From positions 46,755 through 110,754 of the forward strand of contig JBHJGS010000001.1 in assembly GCA_050331575.1 (NCBI GenBank): a DNA stretch of 64,000 nucleotides, read 5' to 3'. Position 1 is the first letter of the stretch. Every line of letters starts with the position of its first letter. A program made the translations under genes and the position numbers. Shown one piece after another: positions 56,609 to 64,000 of this stretch. Source of the stretch: JBHJGS01 sp050331575 (lineage in GTDB: Bacteria > Pseudomonadota > Alphaproteobacteria > Sphingomonadales > Rhodothalassiaceae). Under the pieces are notes generated by a model that did no database searches, had not been told where the DNA came from, and saw only the letters and a list, made by a program, of their open reading frames with translations.

Positions 56609-57369
56609 CAGCTGTCTCCGGCATCCGGTTCGGCCGCCACCTCGGTGGCCGGGGCCGCCGTGGCCGGGGTCGCCGGTGTCGGCGTGGCCGGGGCCGGCTC
56701 CGCCCCCTGGGCGCCGGCGGCCGGCGCCATGCGCAACAGGGCCAAAAGATCCTCCGCGCGCGCCCGCAAGGTCGCCGGCGCGGTCTGCAGCGCCAGGATC
56801 TGGCTCAAATAGCTCTGGGCGGTGGGCGCATCTTCTAATTGCAGATGCGCCAGTGCCAGCAATTCCAGCGCCGCGGCTTGGAATGGCGCCCCCTCCCCGC
56901 TCATCGGCTGCAACCGTGCGATCAAGGCGTCGGGATTGCCTTGGTCGAGCATCAGCCGGGCCGCGGCAATGGCCGCATAGTCGCGCACAAGCGCTTGGGG
57001 TGCAGCGTCCGCCACAGCGGCGTATAAGCCGATCGCCTGTTCGATGTCGCCGTCCTCCACGAAGGCTGCGGCCTGCTGCAGGCGCACCAGATCATCATAG
57101 CCGGCGGGCAGCTCCGCCCCATCCGCCAAAAGATCAGCCCGGCGCGCGCCGGTGGCATCCTCCGCCGCCTCAACCAGCGCTTGATAGCGCTCTCCCGCCT
57201 GCGCCAACTGCGCCTCGCGCCGCAGTTGATAGAGCTGAAAGCCGGCTACGGTGAGGATGACCACAAGGATGGCGCCGATCAGGATCGCGCCGTAGCGCTT
57301 CCACAGGCCCAACAGCTGGTCCCGCCGGACCGCCTCATCCACTTCGCGAAAAATCGTCTCGTCGGCCAC
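56608..57369 (-). CDS. YfgM-like TPR membrane protein
   Basis: A 253-aa protein with a short cytoplasmic N-terminus (TIFREVDEAVRRDQLLGLWK), one membrane helix (YGAILIGAILVVILTVAGFQ), periplasmic TPR-like helices (VRLQQAAAFVEDGDIEQAIG) and a low-complexity Ala/Pro/Thr tail. YfgM proteins act as periplasmic chaperones associated with the SecYEG translocon. It is first of the yfgM-like / bamB / der set and coupled to bamB; panB ends 102 bp upstream on the same strand. Confidence 0.88.
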   Translation of the reverse strand: MADETIFREVDEAVRRDQLLGLWKRYGAILIGAILVVILTVAGFQLYQLRREAQLAQAGERYQALVEAAEDATGARRADLLADGAELPAGYDDLVRLQQAAAFVEDGDIEQAIGLYAAVADAAPQALVRDYAAIAAARLMLDQGNPDALIARLQPMSGEGAPFQAAALELLALAHLQLEDAPTAQSYLSQILALQTAPATLRARAEDLLALLRMAPAAGAQGAEPAPATPTPATPATAAPATEVAAEPDAGDS

Positions 57370-57470
57370 GTTCTACGCATACCGATGCCGATTGACCCAG
57401 CACCGGCCCCATACTGGAAGACAAAAGAAGCCTGCGCGCTAGCATAGCCCATAGGCTTTGGCGAGCACAA

Positions 57471-58298
57471 TCAGCCCTTCAGCGCATAGGTCTGCGCCTC
57501 GGCGGGAAAGGTGCGGGCCCGCACCTCCTGAGCATAGTCTTTCACCGCGCTCTCAATATGCTCGGCCAAGGCTCCGTAACGCTTGACGAATTTGGGCGTG
57601 GTGGCGAACAGCCCCAGCATGTCGTCGGTGACCAGAACCTGGCCGTCGCACTGGGCCGACGCACCGATGCCGATCACCGGAATGTCCACCGCCTGGGTGA
57701 TCGCCACGGCCAGGGGTTCGGCGACGCCCTCGACCACCAGGGAAAAGGCGCCGGCCTGAGCAACACAGCGGGCATCCTCGATGATCGGCTCCCACTCCGC
57801 CTTCCTTCGGCCCTGCGCGCCATAGCCGCCCAGCGCGTTCACCGCCTGCGGGCGCAGGCCGATATGGCCCATCACCGGGATGCCGCGATCGGCCAGGAAG
57901 TGCACCGTGGCGGCCTGGTCGCAGCCGCCTTCCAGCTTCACCGCCGGCGCGCCGGTCTCCTTGATAACGCGCACGGCCGTGCCGAACGCCTGGTCCGGGC
58001 TTTGCTCATAGCTGCCGAACGGCAGATCGATGACCACCAGGGCGGTGCGCGCCGCGCGCATCACCGCCTGGCCGTGCAGGATCATCAGATCGATGCTGAC
58101 CGGCACGGTGCTGTCAAAGCCATGCACCACCATGCCCAGACTGTCGCCCACCAGCATCAGATCACAGTGCGGGTCCAAGAGCCGGGCCATCGGCGCGGTA
58201 TAGGCGGTCAGGCACACCAGGGGATCGCCCCCCTTGCGCGCCTTGAACCGCGGCACGGTCATCCTCTTCTTTCCGCCCTCAGGCGCAACAGCAGACAT
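57471..58298 (-). CDS. panB: 3-methyl-2-oxobutanoate hydroxymethyltransferase
   Basis: A 275-aa TIM-barrel enzyme of pantothenate synthesis. Mg ligands lie in [20 protein letters not shown] and [14 protein letters not shown]; catalytic and substrate residues lie in [29 protein letters not shown] and VVEGV. It adds a hydroxymethyl group from methylene-THF to 2-oxoisovalerate. ATG 58298 is chosen, although ATG 58262 ([10 protein letters not shown]) is a possible alternative. panC is not in the window. Confidence 0.95.
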   Translation of the reverse strand: MSAVAPEGGKKRMTVPRFKARKGGDPLVCLTAYTAPMARLLDPHCDLMLVGDSLGMVVHGFDSTVPVSIDLMILHGQAVMRAARTALVVIDLPFGSYEQSPDQAFGTAVRVIKETGAPAVKLEGGCDQAATVHFLADRGIPVMGHIGLRPQAVNALGGYGAQGRRKAEWEPIIEDARCVAQAGAFSLVVEGVAEPLAVAITQAVDIPVIGIGASAQCDGQVLVTDDMLGLFATTPKFVKRYGALAEHIESAVKDYAQEVRARTFPAEAQTYALKG

Positions 58299-58375
58299 GA
58301 CGGATCTGAAACCTCCAGCTGGGCAGGCCGGCACCCGGCCTTCAGTCTAGGCCGGTTCACGCGGGCGGAAAGCCA

Positions 58376-58828
58376 TTATGCCGCGCCCGCCACGGCCGGA
58401 AAGGGCTTGGCAAAGGTGAAGGCATCGGGGCCGGGGCCGTGGACGGTCAGGCGCTCCAGGCGCTGTTTGCCTTCCAGCGGTGTTGGGCGATGCCCGGGCG
58501 GCACCCACCACAGCACCAGAGCGGGCCCGGCCATCGGCACGAACCACTCCGCCCGGCGGCGCAGGAAGTCCTTGTGGTCGGACTTGTAGACGAAGCGGCG
58601 CAGCGCCGTGACGCTCTCCCACACGCTCAGATTGACCAGGATATCAGGATCATCGAACGGCCGCAGCCCAGTGGCATCGGCCCCGTCTTCATCGACCAGG
58701 CGCCAAACGAAGCCCGGCATCTGGTCCGCCAGGGCATTGATGCGCGCCAGATTGTCGACAAAGTCGGCCACCGCCGGATCCCCCACCGGCGCCACCAACC
58801 TGCCAATATTCATCTGCGCCAACTGCAT
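58376..58828 (-). CDS. DUF3291 protein
   Basis: A 150-aa protein that matches DUF3291 throughout: LAQMNIGRLVAPVGDPAVAD, NALADQMPGFVWRLVDEDGA, NLSVWESVTALRRFVYKSDH and LVLWWVPPGHRPTPLEGKQR. The fold is ferredoxin-like as in antibiotic-biosynthesis monooxygenase relatives; no activity is established. It lies 78 bp upstream of panB on the same strand. It is the last ordinary chromosomal gene before the lower-GC region. Confidence 0.88.
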   Translation of the reverse strand: MQLAQMNIGRLVAPVGDPAVADFVDNLARINALADQMPGFVWRLVDEDGADATGLRPFDDPDILVNLSVWESVTALRRFVYKSDHKDFLRRRAEWFVPMAGPALVLWWVPPGHRPTPLEGKQRLERLTVHGPGPDAFTFAKPFPAVAGAA

Positions 58829-58859
58829 ACCCGAGCCGCTCCACCGTGCCCCACCCAAA

Positions 58860-59843
58860 TCACCCGCCCAGCACCATGATACACACCACCCACACAGATC
58901 AATGCCGCGGAGGCCTGGTCCGGACAGAGCCGTTTGCGATCAAAGCGCATGTGGAAATCACTGTCTGACAGCCTATCTCCCGGCCCCGTCTCTGCCAGTC
59001 GTCCTAAGCGCTTCGGACTCCCACTCAATCATCAACAGATCATCCAGCGCATTGAAAGACTTTAGTTATTGTGGCTGGCGAAATTGCCGATACCGCAACT
59101 TGTACCGTCAATCGGAATCGTTGGTCCAACTCTCGGAGTTTGTTGGTTCGCTTCGGTTGACATCTGCCAGAGTTCGAGTTGTTCAGCACCCTTTTTATCC
59201 AAAGCATCAGCCGCCGCAAAAACGCCCTGCTCGACCAAATTTCTCCAACTATCCAGAACACTCAATAACACAACGTCGTCCACAGCGGGCGCGGGCGAAG
59301 GAAACAAAAGTGTCTTGAGCAGAGCTAGCCTATGTACCGTCTCATGCGCCCCGGGACGTTACCCGCGGCGTTTGGTTCACCCTCAAACTGCCATCCAGCC
59401 TTGCCAGGCCATCGCCATGGAGAAATCCTCGCGAAAAGAAACACGAATCAACGCCAGCGGGTTGATCGCTTCGCCCGATGATTTGCCAGAAGCACACAAG
59501 ACCAAATGCTTAACAAGCCCGACCCGTTCGACAGTCCTGCCACGCTGTTCGCCTATGACGATCTTGATGCCCCGGTACTGCGGCTGCTGCGGCCAAAGGG
59601 GAGACTGCCATCTCCTCGGCAAGGTGATTGGAGAGACCGAGCGAAGCTATCGCGTGATCTTTCCGCTCAGTGAGCGGCTGCATCAGAAATGGGTGCGCAA
59701 GGGCGACACTGTTCATCTGACACCATGCCGATATTGCCCTGATAAATAGGACTCGCGCTTAAGGCCGTGGCACCAACGCCTTGAAGCTGCGCCTCATCTG
59801 ACGAGCCGACCTACGCCGAAAAAGTTCGACCCGCCGTCCCCTT
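58860..59843. other. Lower-GC region with no convincing gene
   Basis: About 1 kb between the DUF3291 gene and the IS5 element has visibly lower GC than the rest of the window, strongest at 59000-59560. One long plus-strand frame (59069-59749) and a short minus-strand frame (59062-59307) exist, but neither shows homology I recognise nor a ribosome site. I read this as acquired, partly decayed DNA. A Cys-rich C-terminal piece is listed separately. Confidence 0.55.
59555..59749 (+). CDS. Possible small Cys-rich protein
   Basis: The last 64 codons of the 59069-59749 frame begin with ATG 59555 and encode RYCGCCGQRGDCHLLGKVIG, ending HLTPCRYCPDK. The CxxC-x5-C and C-x2-C spacing suggests a zinc-knuckle-like fold. 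No Shine-Dalgarno is visible, and the frame may be a remnant or chance. Shown because its cysteine pattern is non-random. Confidence 0.25.
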   Translation: MTILMPRYCGCCGQRGDCHLLGKVIGETERSYRVIFPLSERLHQKWVRKGDTVHLTPCRYCPDK

Positions 59844-60686
59844 GGCTCCGGACTCATAACCAATAGCAGACGGTAGCGGCGAGCTGGATTGCGGCGAGGA
59901 AATTCTGTGCGAGCTTGTCGTATCGGGTTGCGACGCGTCGGAAGTCCTTGAGACGGCCGAACATACGCTCGATAGCGTTGCGGTCGCGGTAGAGGAAGGG
60001 CGAGAAGCAGGGCTTCCAGCGGCGATTGCGCTTGGGCGGGATGTTGGGCGCGACCCCGCGCGCCTCGATCTGCCGGCGCAGCCGATCGCTGTCATAGCCC
60101 TTGTCGGCATGGAGCAGTCCGGTGGCGGGCATCTGCTCGATCAGGGTCTCCGCAGCGGTGCAGTCGGTGATGTTGCCCGGCGTCAGCAGGAAGGCGACCG
60201 GCCGACAGTCGGCATCGCTCAGCGCATGGATCTTGGTGGTGCGCCCGCCGCGACTGCGTCCGATGGCTTGGGCGCGCGCCCCCCTTTACCGCCGGCGGCA
60301 CAGCGATGAGCCCGCACCGCCGAGCTGTCGATCAGCAGGGTCGCCGGCGGGCCGCCCTCGGCCGCGAGCGCATGGAAAATCCGCGCCCACACCCCCTTCG
60401 CCGCCCAGCGTACAAAGCGATTGTAGAGCGTCTTGTGCGGCCCATAGAGATCGCGCGGCGCATCCCGCCAGCGGCCACCGCTCTGCAACACATGCACGAT
60501 CCCGGAGATCACCCGGCGGTCGTCAACCCGCGCCACGCCCCGTGTGTCTGTAGGCAGATGCGGCGCAATCCGCACAAACTGCGCCTCCGAAAGCCAGAAA
60601 AAGCCATCCCTCATCGACAAACTCCCTTCCAGGAGCTTGAATCACAAAATCACCCCGCCGTGAATCCCCTTTATGGGTCCAGTCCC
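59844..60686 (-). mobile_element. IS5-family insertion sequence (IS427-like)
   Basis: About 843 bp with imperfect terminal inverted repeats: GGCTCCGGACTCATAA at the left and, read inward from the right, GGGACTGGACCCATAA (12 of 16 aligned bases match). It holds one frameshifted transposase gene. The target duplication is unclear, so the outer ends may be off by a few bases. Confidence 0.8.
59854..60614 (-). CDS. IS5-family transposase made by -1 frameshifting
   Basis: Frame A starts at ATG 60614 after AAGGGAG (WLSEAQFVRIAPHLPTD; GGRWRDAPRDLYGPHKTLYN) and would stop at 60219. Frame B carries the rest (HADKGYDSDRLRRQIEARGV; RNAIERMFGRLKDFRRVATR) and stops at 59854 inside the inverted repeat. 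A -1 slip at AAAGGGGGG (60287-60279) joins them into about 253 aa with a DDE triad: Asp in LLIDSSAVRAHR, Asp in GYDSDR and Glu in AIERMFGRL. The joining sequence continues ARAQAIGRSRGGRTTKIHAL, as in relatives. The element looks intact. Confidence 0.88.
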
Positions 60687-60708
60687 AACACCGCCGCCCG
60701 GGTCGTGG

Positions 60709-60885
60709 CTTTCCCCTTTGCAGGACGGGGGTGACGCTCTTGGCCTGGCCCCGGGCGGCCAGCCCGCAACGGGCTTGGCTTTGAAGCCGCCCAAGTCTCC
60801 CCTTGTTCCCCTACCAAGCCCATTGCGCGCCGGCCTCTGACCCGGGGCTTTCCAGGCCGCGTCACCCCCGCCCTGCGTGGGAAAG
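60709..60885. repeat. Large nested palindrome upstream of the ardC-like gene
   Basis: The two halves pair in register. GGGGGTGACGC (60727-60737) pairs with 60859-60869; GGCCTGG (60742-60748) with 60852-60858; CCCCGGG (60749-60755) with 60841-60847; GGCC (60757-60760) with 60832-60835; GGGCTTGG (60771-60778) with 60814-60821. An outer CAGG/CTTTCCC arm adds further pairs. The loop is 35 nt. Single-stranded, it would form one long hairpin 34 nt before the ATG at 60919. Confidence 0.8.
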
Positions 60886-60918
60886 GACGCGAGGTTTGGA
60901 TCGAAGCGGGAGGCCAGC

Positions 60919-61674
60919 ATGGGCACGCAATCATCGGGCAATCAGGCACGCGGCAAGCGCCACAGGGCGAAGGGGCAGGATCGGGCTGATCTTTATCAGA
61001 GTGTTACGGATCAGGTGATCGCTGACCTTGAGGCAGGCACCGTGCCTTGGGTTAAGCCCTGGCAGGCGGGCAGCGGCGCAGGCCTTGGCCTGCCGGAGAA
61101 CGCCGCCACGGGCCGGGCCTATTCCGGGATTAACATCCTCTTGCTCTGGGCCTCCGCCATGGACCATGGCCGGTCCTCCCATGTCTGGCTTACCTATCGC
61201 CAAGCCCAAGGGCTGGGCGCGCAGGTGATGAAGGGCGCGCGCGGGACGACCATTGTCCATGCGGGCAGCTTCACCCCGGACGCTGAAAAGGAACGGGCGC
61301 AGGCCGAGGGCGGCGAAGCCCGCGAAATCCGCTATCTCAAGCGCTACACCGTCTTCCATGTGGATCAGGTGGAGGGGCTTGAAGGCCTTGCTGCCGCGCC
61401 GCCTGAACCTGTGGACCCGGAGCATGTGCATGAGCGGGCCGCCGCCTTGATGGCCGCCACCGGGGCGAGCATCTCCCATGGCGGGGACAGCGCCTATTAC
61501 ATGCCGGGGCCGGACCGTATCCAGCTGCCCCACCATGCAAGCTTCACCCTTCCCGTAGAGTATTACGTTACCGGCCTGCACGAGCTTTGCCATAATGCCG
61601 TGACCGGGATTATGCCGCATGGCACATGGGGTCTACCGGCAACAGCGGCATTTCTGATCTGTTGTGCGGCATAA
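60919..61674 (+). pseudogene. ArdC-like antirestriction gene, 3' truncated
   Basis: An ArdC-type protein with the ssDNA-binding N-terminal domain (DLYQSVTDQVIADLEAGTVP, WVKPWQ; AYSGINILLLWASAM; GLGAQVMKGARGTTIVHAG) and the start of a zincin-like metalloprotease domain, YVTGLHELCH. Immediately after the HExxH motif the sequence switches to NAVTGIMPHGTW and stops, where relatives continue for about 50-60 residues with the third zinc ligand. The break coincides with a hairpin-like boundary (61590-61675). ArdC proteins protect incoming plasmid DNA from restriction. GGGAGG sets the start. The protein is probably inactive as a protease. Confidence 0.85.
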
Positions 61675-61675
61675 T
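61590..61675. repeat. Hairpin boundary between ardC-like gene and recombinase module
   Basis: ATTATGCCGCA (61609-61619) and TGCGGCATAAT (61665-61675) are perfect 11-bp inverted arms. A further CATAAT (61590-61595) pairs with ATTATG (61609-61614). The ArdC similarity ends right at 61592. I interpret it as the end of the element that interrupted the ardC-like gene. Confidence 0.6.
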
Positions 61676-61721
61676 TTCAAGTTTTGGACGGTCGTGGTCG
61701 TCCTGGACATGGGCGACGGCG

Positions 61722-62159
61722 TCAGCGCGGTGGTTCGGCCTGGTCGACCGCTGCGGCGTCTTCGGTGACGTTGTGCACTTCCTCGCGGATGATCTTGTTG
61801 GTGACCGCATCGAGGTGCGTGGTCAGGGCGCGACTGAGGTCTTCGAACTCCGGCCACAGCGTTTCCTGGACGAAGCTGGGCGGGGCACTGATCATGACCG
61901 TCTGATGGCGCATCCGCGGGTATCGGAAGGGCCTGACCCCGTAGCGGCGGCACAGCGCGATGAAGAGCCGGCGCGACCAGGGGTCGGGGATCGAGAATTT
62001 GAACTCTTCAGCCGGTTCCGTTTTGCGGGCCGCCTTAAGCTGCTGGCGAATGCGATCGGCGGCCGCGCCGGCTGCGGATTTCTCGCCGGCCGTCGCCGCA
62101 CCGGCATAGAGCGCCTCGATCTTACGTAGCTTCTCGCGGAGCTGATCCTCAAGCCGCAT
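61722..62159 (-). CDS. Conserved hypothetical protein, DUF2786-like N-terminus
   Basis: A 145-aa protein. RLEDQLREKLRKIEALYAGA, then ATAGEKSAAGAAADRIRQQL, resembles the short DUF2786 helical module. The second part (FSIPDPWSRRLFIALCRRYG; RPFRYPRMRHQTVMISAP) is conserved in similar proteins I have seen in mobile regions of alphaproteobacteria, but no function is assigned. It lies 5 nt after the gene at 62165-62806 and forms an operon with it, next to a tyrosine recombinase gene. Confidence 0.7.
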   Translation of the reverse strand: MRLEDQLREKLRKIEALYAGAATAGEKSAAGAAADRIRQQLKAARKTEPAEEFKFSIPDPWSRRLFIALCRRYGVRPFRYPRMRHQTVMISAPPSFVQETLWPEFEDLSRALTTHLDAVTNKIIREEVHNVTEDAAAVDQAEPPR

Positions 62160-62164
62160 GAGCG

Positions 62165-62806
62165 TCAGTGGACGGTCGGTTTTTCGGTAAGAACGCTCTC
62201 GATCATTTGCCGCCTGGCCCGCGTGCAGGACAGGACGGCCGCATGAATCTCGGTCTCCATGATCCGGGTCAATTCGCGCAGCTTTTTGAACGTGGCGTCC
62301 AAGTGCGCCGGGTCCGAGGACGGCTCACGCTCCACCAGATCGCAAATACCGGCCATCATGGCGCGCAATTCCGCAAGATGGCCGACGGCCTCATGGGCCC
62401 GTTCCGGCAGGTCGATGACGTCCTCACCATTGAACAGACCGTCGATGAAGCCGTCGAGCTCTTGTTGCCGGGTCTGCGCATAACGGTCCAGATTGGCGGC
62501 GGTCGGCTCCATCGCCACCCGTCTGAGCCGGAAGGGCTGACTGCGCTTCTGATGGCGCGTCAGATCGTTCCACAGCCCTTGCACCAGGGCGCCGAGGAGG
62601 GCGTTGGCCTCGTCGATATCGTCGAACACCGGCAACGCGCCGCCCCACAGGTCTTCGACGACCGCCAGCGGCGAGACCGACAGCGTCGGGGTGGCGATAT
62701 TGCCCAGAAAGCGGGTGCGCACCGCGTGGAACGGGACGGGACAGCCATGCTTCTTCAGCAGGGCGCTGATTGTCTTCTCGCTCGGCGCTTTGGCGCTCGT
62801 CTTCAT
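62165..62806 (-). CDS. Conserved hypothetical protein of a recombinase-linked module
   Basis: A 213-aa, mostly helical protein. KKHGCPVPFHAVRTRFLGNI and VVEDLWGGALPVFDDIDEAN are its most distinctive parts, followed by LGALVQGLWNDLTRHQKRSQ and QELDGFIDGLFNGEDVIDLP. It has no membrane segment and no catalytic motif that I recognise. The pairing with the 145-aa gene and a divergent tyrosine recombinase suggests a mobile module; a UPF0149/YecA-like fold is possible but unsupported. Confidence 0.7.
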   Translation of the reverse strand: MKTSAKAPSEKTISALLKKHGCPVPFHAVRTRFLGNIATPTLSVSPLAVVEDLWGGALPVFDDIDEANALLGALVQGLWNDLTRHQKRSQPFRLRRVAMEPTAANLDRYAQTRQQELDGFIDGLFNGEDVIDLPERAHEAVGHLAELRAMMAGICDLVEREPSSDPAHLDATFKKLRELTRIMETEIHAAVLSCTRARRQMIESVLTEKPTVH

Positions 62807-62912
62807 GGTGCGTCCGTTCCTCTGCCATGGCGATCACCGATCAATACGCTTGCGGTCACCGGGTCGGCAAGGTCGGCATCATGCTCCACCAGCAACATGG
62901 AGCACCATAATC

Positions 62913-63644
62913 ATGACAGACAATCCAAAGACCAGCCCAAAGACCTGTATCGATCCCTACCTGGACTCGTTCACGCGCAGTTTTGCCGTCGCCAACTACA
63001 AGCCGGGGACGATCAGGACCTATCGTCATCTTGTCCGCAAGCTGGGGCGGCTGATGGACACCGCCGGGATCGCGCCTTCGGCCCTGACGCCCGATCTTGC
63101 GGACCGGCTGGCGCGAACCACGGCGCGAGGACCGGACAGCAGACTCCGCTTCCACAATCTCGCTCGCCGGTTTGCCGAACATCTGATCGACATCGGCGTG
63201 GCGCCGCCGGTGCCTCTGACCGACGCACAGATCGCCCGCAGCGCCCTCCTGGCGGACTTCGAAGATTATCTCGTCAAGCAGCGGGGTCTGAGCCCGCGCT
63301 CGATCTCCCATGCGCTGCGCTTCGCCAGCCGGTTCCTCGATCACCGCTTCGGAACCGGGGTCGTCGACCCCTCCCGCCTTCGCGCCGCCGACGCCACCAG
63401 CTTCATTCAGCATGTACTCGCAGGCAGGCAGCCGTATCGCGACAAGACGGTGACGACCCATCTGCGGGCGTTCTTCCAGTACCTGTTCTGGTGCGGTGCG
63501 ACGGCGACCAACCTCGCGCCGAGCCTGTCCAAGACGGCGCAGCGCTGGGCGGCGCGACTGCCCCGGCATCTGACGCCGGACGGCGTCGAGGCGGTGCTCG
63601 AAGCGGTCCGTCGCAATCCCCTGTCAATCGGCATTGAATCTTGA
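62913..63644 (+). pseudogene. Tyrosine recombinase, truncated by an IS21-family element
   Basis: The N-terminal half of a phage-integrase-type recombinase: core-binding domain ANYKPGTIRTYRHLVRKLGR, a second SAM-like segment (SPRSISHALRFASRFLDHRF) and the linker PRHLTPDGVEAVLEAVRRNP. Then the frame enters the IS21-type end at 63622 and stops (LSIGIES). The catalytic domain with R...H-x-x-R...Y is missing, so it is inactive. GGAG lies 10 nt before ATG 62913. Full-length relatives are about 400 aa and often occur as a set of two or three recombinases. Confidence 0.85.
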
Positions 63645-63753
63645 CCCGGTATCGGCGTGCAAAATTGCCCCCCCCTTTGGGCTGGGCAGAGGTTGTCCCG
63701 GTAGTCCATGGGAGGGCCCCGCCCGGCGGCGTGTAGCGCTTTGCGTGACGCGT

Positions 63754-63852
63754 AGCGGCGCCGGGGGGGGGGGACGGTGGGCCCCCCCGGGGGCGCCGGG
63801 GCGGGGGGGGTGCGGGTTTTGTGCTGCGGGGGGGGCGGGGGGGGGGGCAGGG
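63754..63852. other. Region of long G homopolymers
   Basis: Several G runs of 8-12 bases and one C run of 7 occur within 100 bp. This is unlike the rest of the window and could be sequencing or assembly noise within the IS21 end. G-quadruplex-forming DNA is the alternative. Confidence 0.6.
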
Positions 63853-63894
63853 ACCTGTAGACCCACCGGGTCAACCGGGCAGCGGTGTTGCGGA

Positions 63895-64000
63895 TCAGGC
63901 GCGGTTCTTGAAGCGCCAACTTTCATTGCCGGTCTCGATGATCTCGCAGTGATGGGTCAGCCGGTCGAGCAGTGCCGTGGTCATCTTCGCGTCGCCGAAG
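63895..64000 (-). CDS. istB: IS21-family helper ATPase IstB, C-terminal fragment
   Basis: The minus strand reads [20 protein letters not shown], then [14 protein letters not shown] and stop, the conserved IstB C-terminus. IstB is the AAA+ helper that controls the IstA transposase. The rest lies beyond the window. Confidence 0.9.
   Translation of the reverse strand, partial: FGDAKMTTALLDRLTHHCEIIETGNESWRFKNRA

Larger units (their letters stand above)
63622..64000. mobile_element. IS21-family insertion sequence, end only
   Basis: Begins TGTCAATCGGCATTGAATCT, followed by TTGACCCGGTATCGGCG, a typical IS21-family terminus with repeated TTGACCC-like blocks. The istB 3' end follows on the minus strand, and the element runs out of the window. 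It inserted into the recombinase gene. Confidence 0.85.

Noticed and set aside
59062..59307. 81-codon minus-strand frame in the low-GC region
   Set aside because: It begins with TTG without a ribosome site and matches nothing I know; kept only as part of the no-gene region.
60642..60941. 99-codon minus-strand frame across the large palindrome
   Set aside because: It is produced by the GC-rich inverted repeat; composition is Gly/Pro/Arg-rich and there is no start signal.

Overview
The window is chromosomal DNA from a high-GC Gram-negative bacterium, most likely an alphaproteobacterium. The evidence is a COQ9-type gene divergent from rpsU, an FtsB-like gene upstream of pdhA, a lipoyl domain fused to PDH E1 beta, an RNase E with an acidic insert in its S1 domain, and the orders rne / amidase / PBP1a / prfB and panB / yfgM-like / bamB / der. 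I cannot place it to genus. No tRNA, rRNA or CRISPR array was seen.

Layout. 1-2.7 kb: 3' part of a hybrid kinase with a phytochrome PHY-like N-terminal remnant, then an OmpR-type regulator. 2.65-5.8 kb: YeeE/YedE sulfur-transport pair and an HBM-type chemoreceptor. 6-7.1 kb: COQ9-like gene and rpsU with its terminator. 7.2-11.2 kb: TRAP transporter operon whose fourth, coupled gene is a CPBP protease. 11.2-12.8 kb: secreted protein of unknown function, PspB-like small protein and TPR protein. 12.9-16.5 kb: amylosucrase/fructokinase, then cupin and membrane protein. 16.6-20.7 kb: TfoX-N and CsaA genes, ftsB-like, pdhA, a MAPEG gene and lipoyl-pdhB. 20.8-26 kb: glyoxalase I, methionine-sulfoxide reductase, cysK, cysE, heparinase-like protein and rpe. 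26-30.7 kb: an unrecognised 570-aa protein, argG and a detached pdhC. 30.9-41 kb: prfB with a programmed frameshift, PBP1a, amidase, RNase E, M48 protease and a DsbA-like protein. 41-53 kb: hybrid kinase, purB, M19 dipeptidase, GGT, subtilase autotransporter, flavodoxin-fold reductase, patatin lipoprotein and GNAT. 53-58.8 kb: aspartic protease, then panB / yfgM-like / bamB / der and a DUF3291 gene.

From about 58.9 kb the character changes to a mobile and decaying region: lower-GC DNA with no convincing gene, an IS5-family element with a -1 frameshift transposase, a large nested palindrome just upstream of a truncated ardC-like antirestriction gene, a hairpin-flanked module (two conserved hypothetical genes plus a tyrosine recombinase), and an IS21-family end that truncates the recombinase. 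The last few hundred bases hold suspicious poly-G runs.

Across the window, four intergenic spots (near 3.65, 12.8, 28.0 and 52.97 kb) carry one imperfectly palindromic repeat of about 80 bp, and a different small palindrome sits in frame inside the pdhB linker. The strongest candidates for undescribed biology are the palindrome upstream of ardC, the recombinase/hypothetical-gene module, the dispersed repeat family, and the TRAP-protease and PDH-MAPEG gene couplings.
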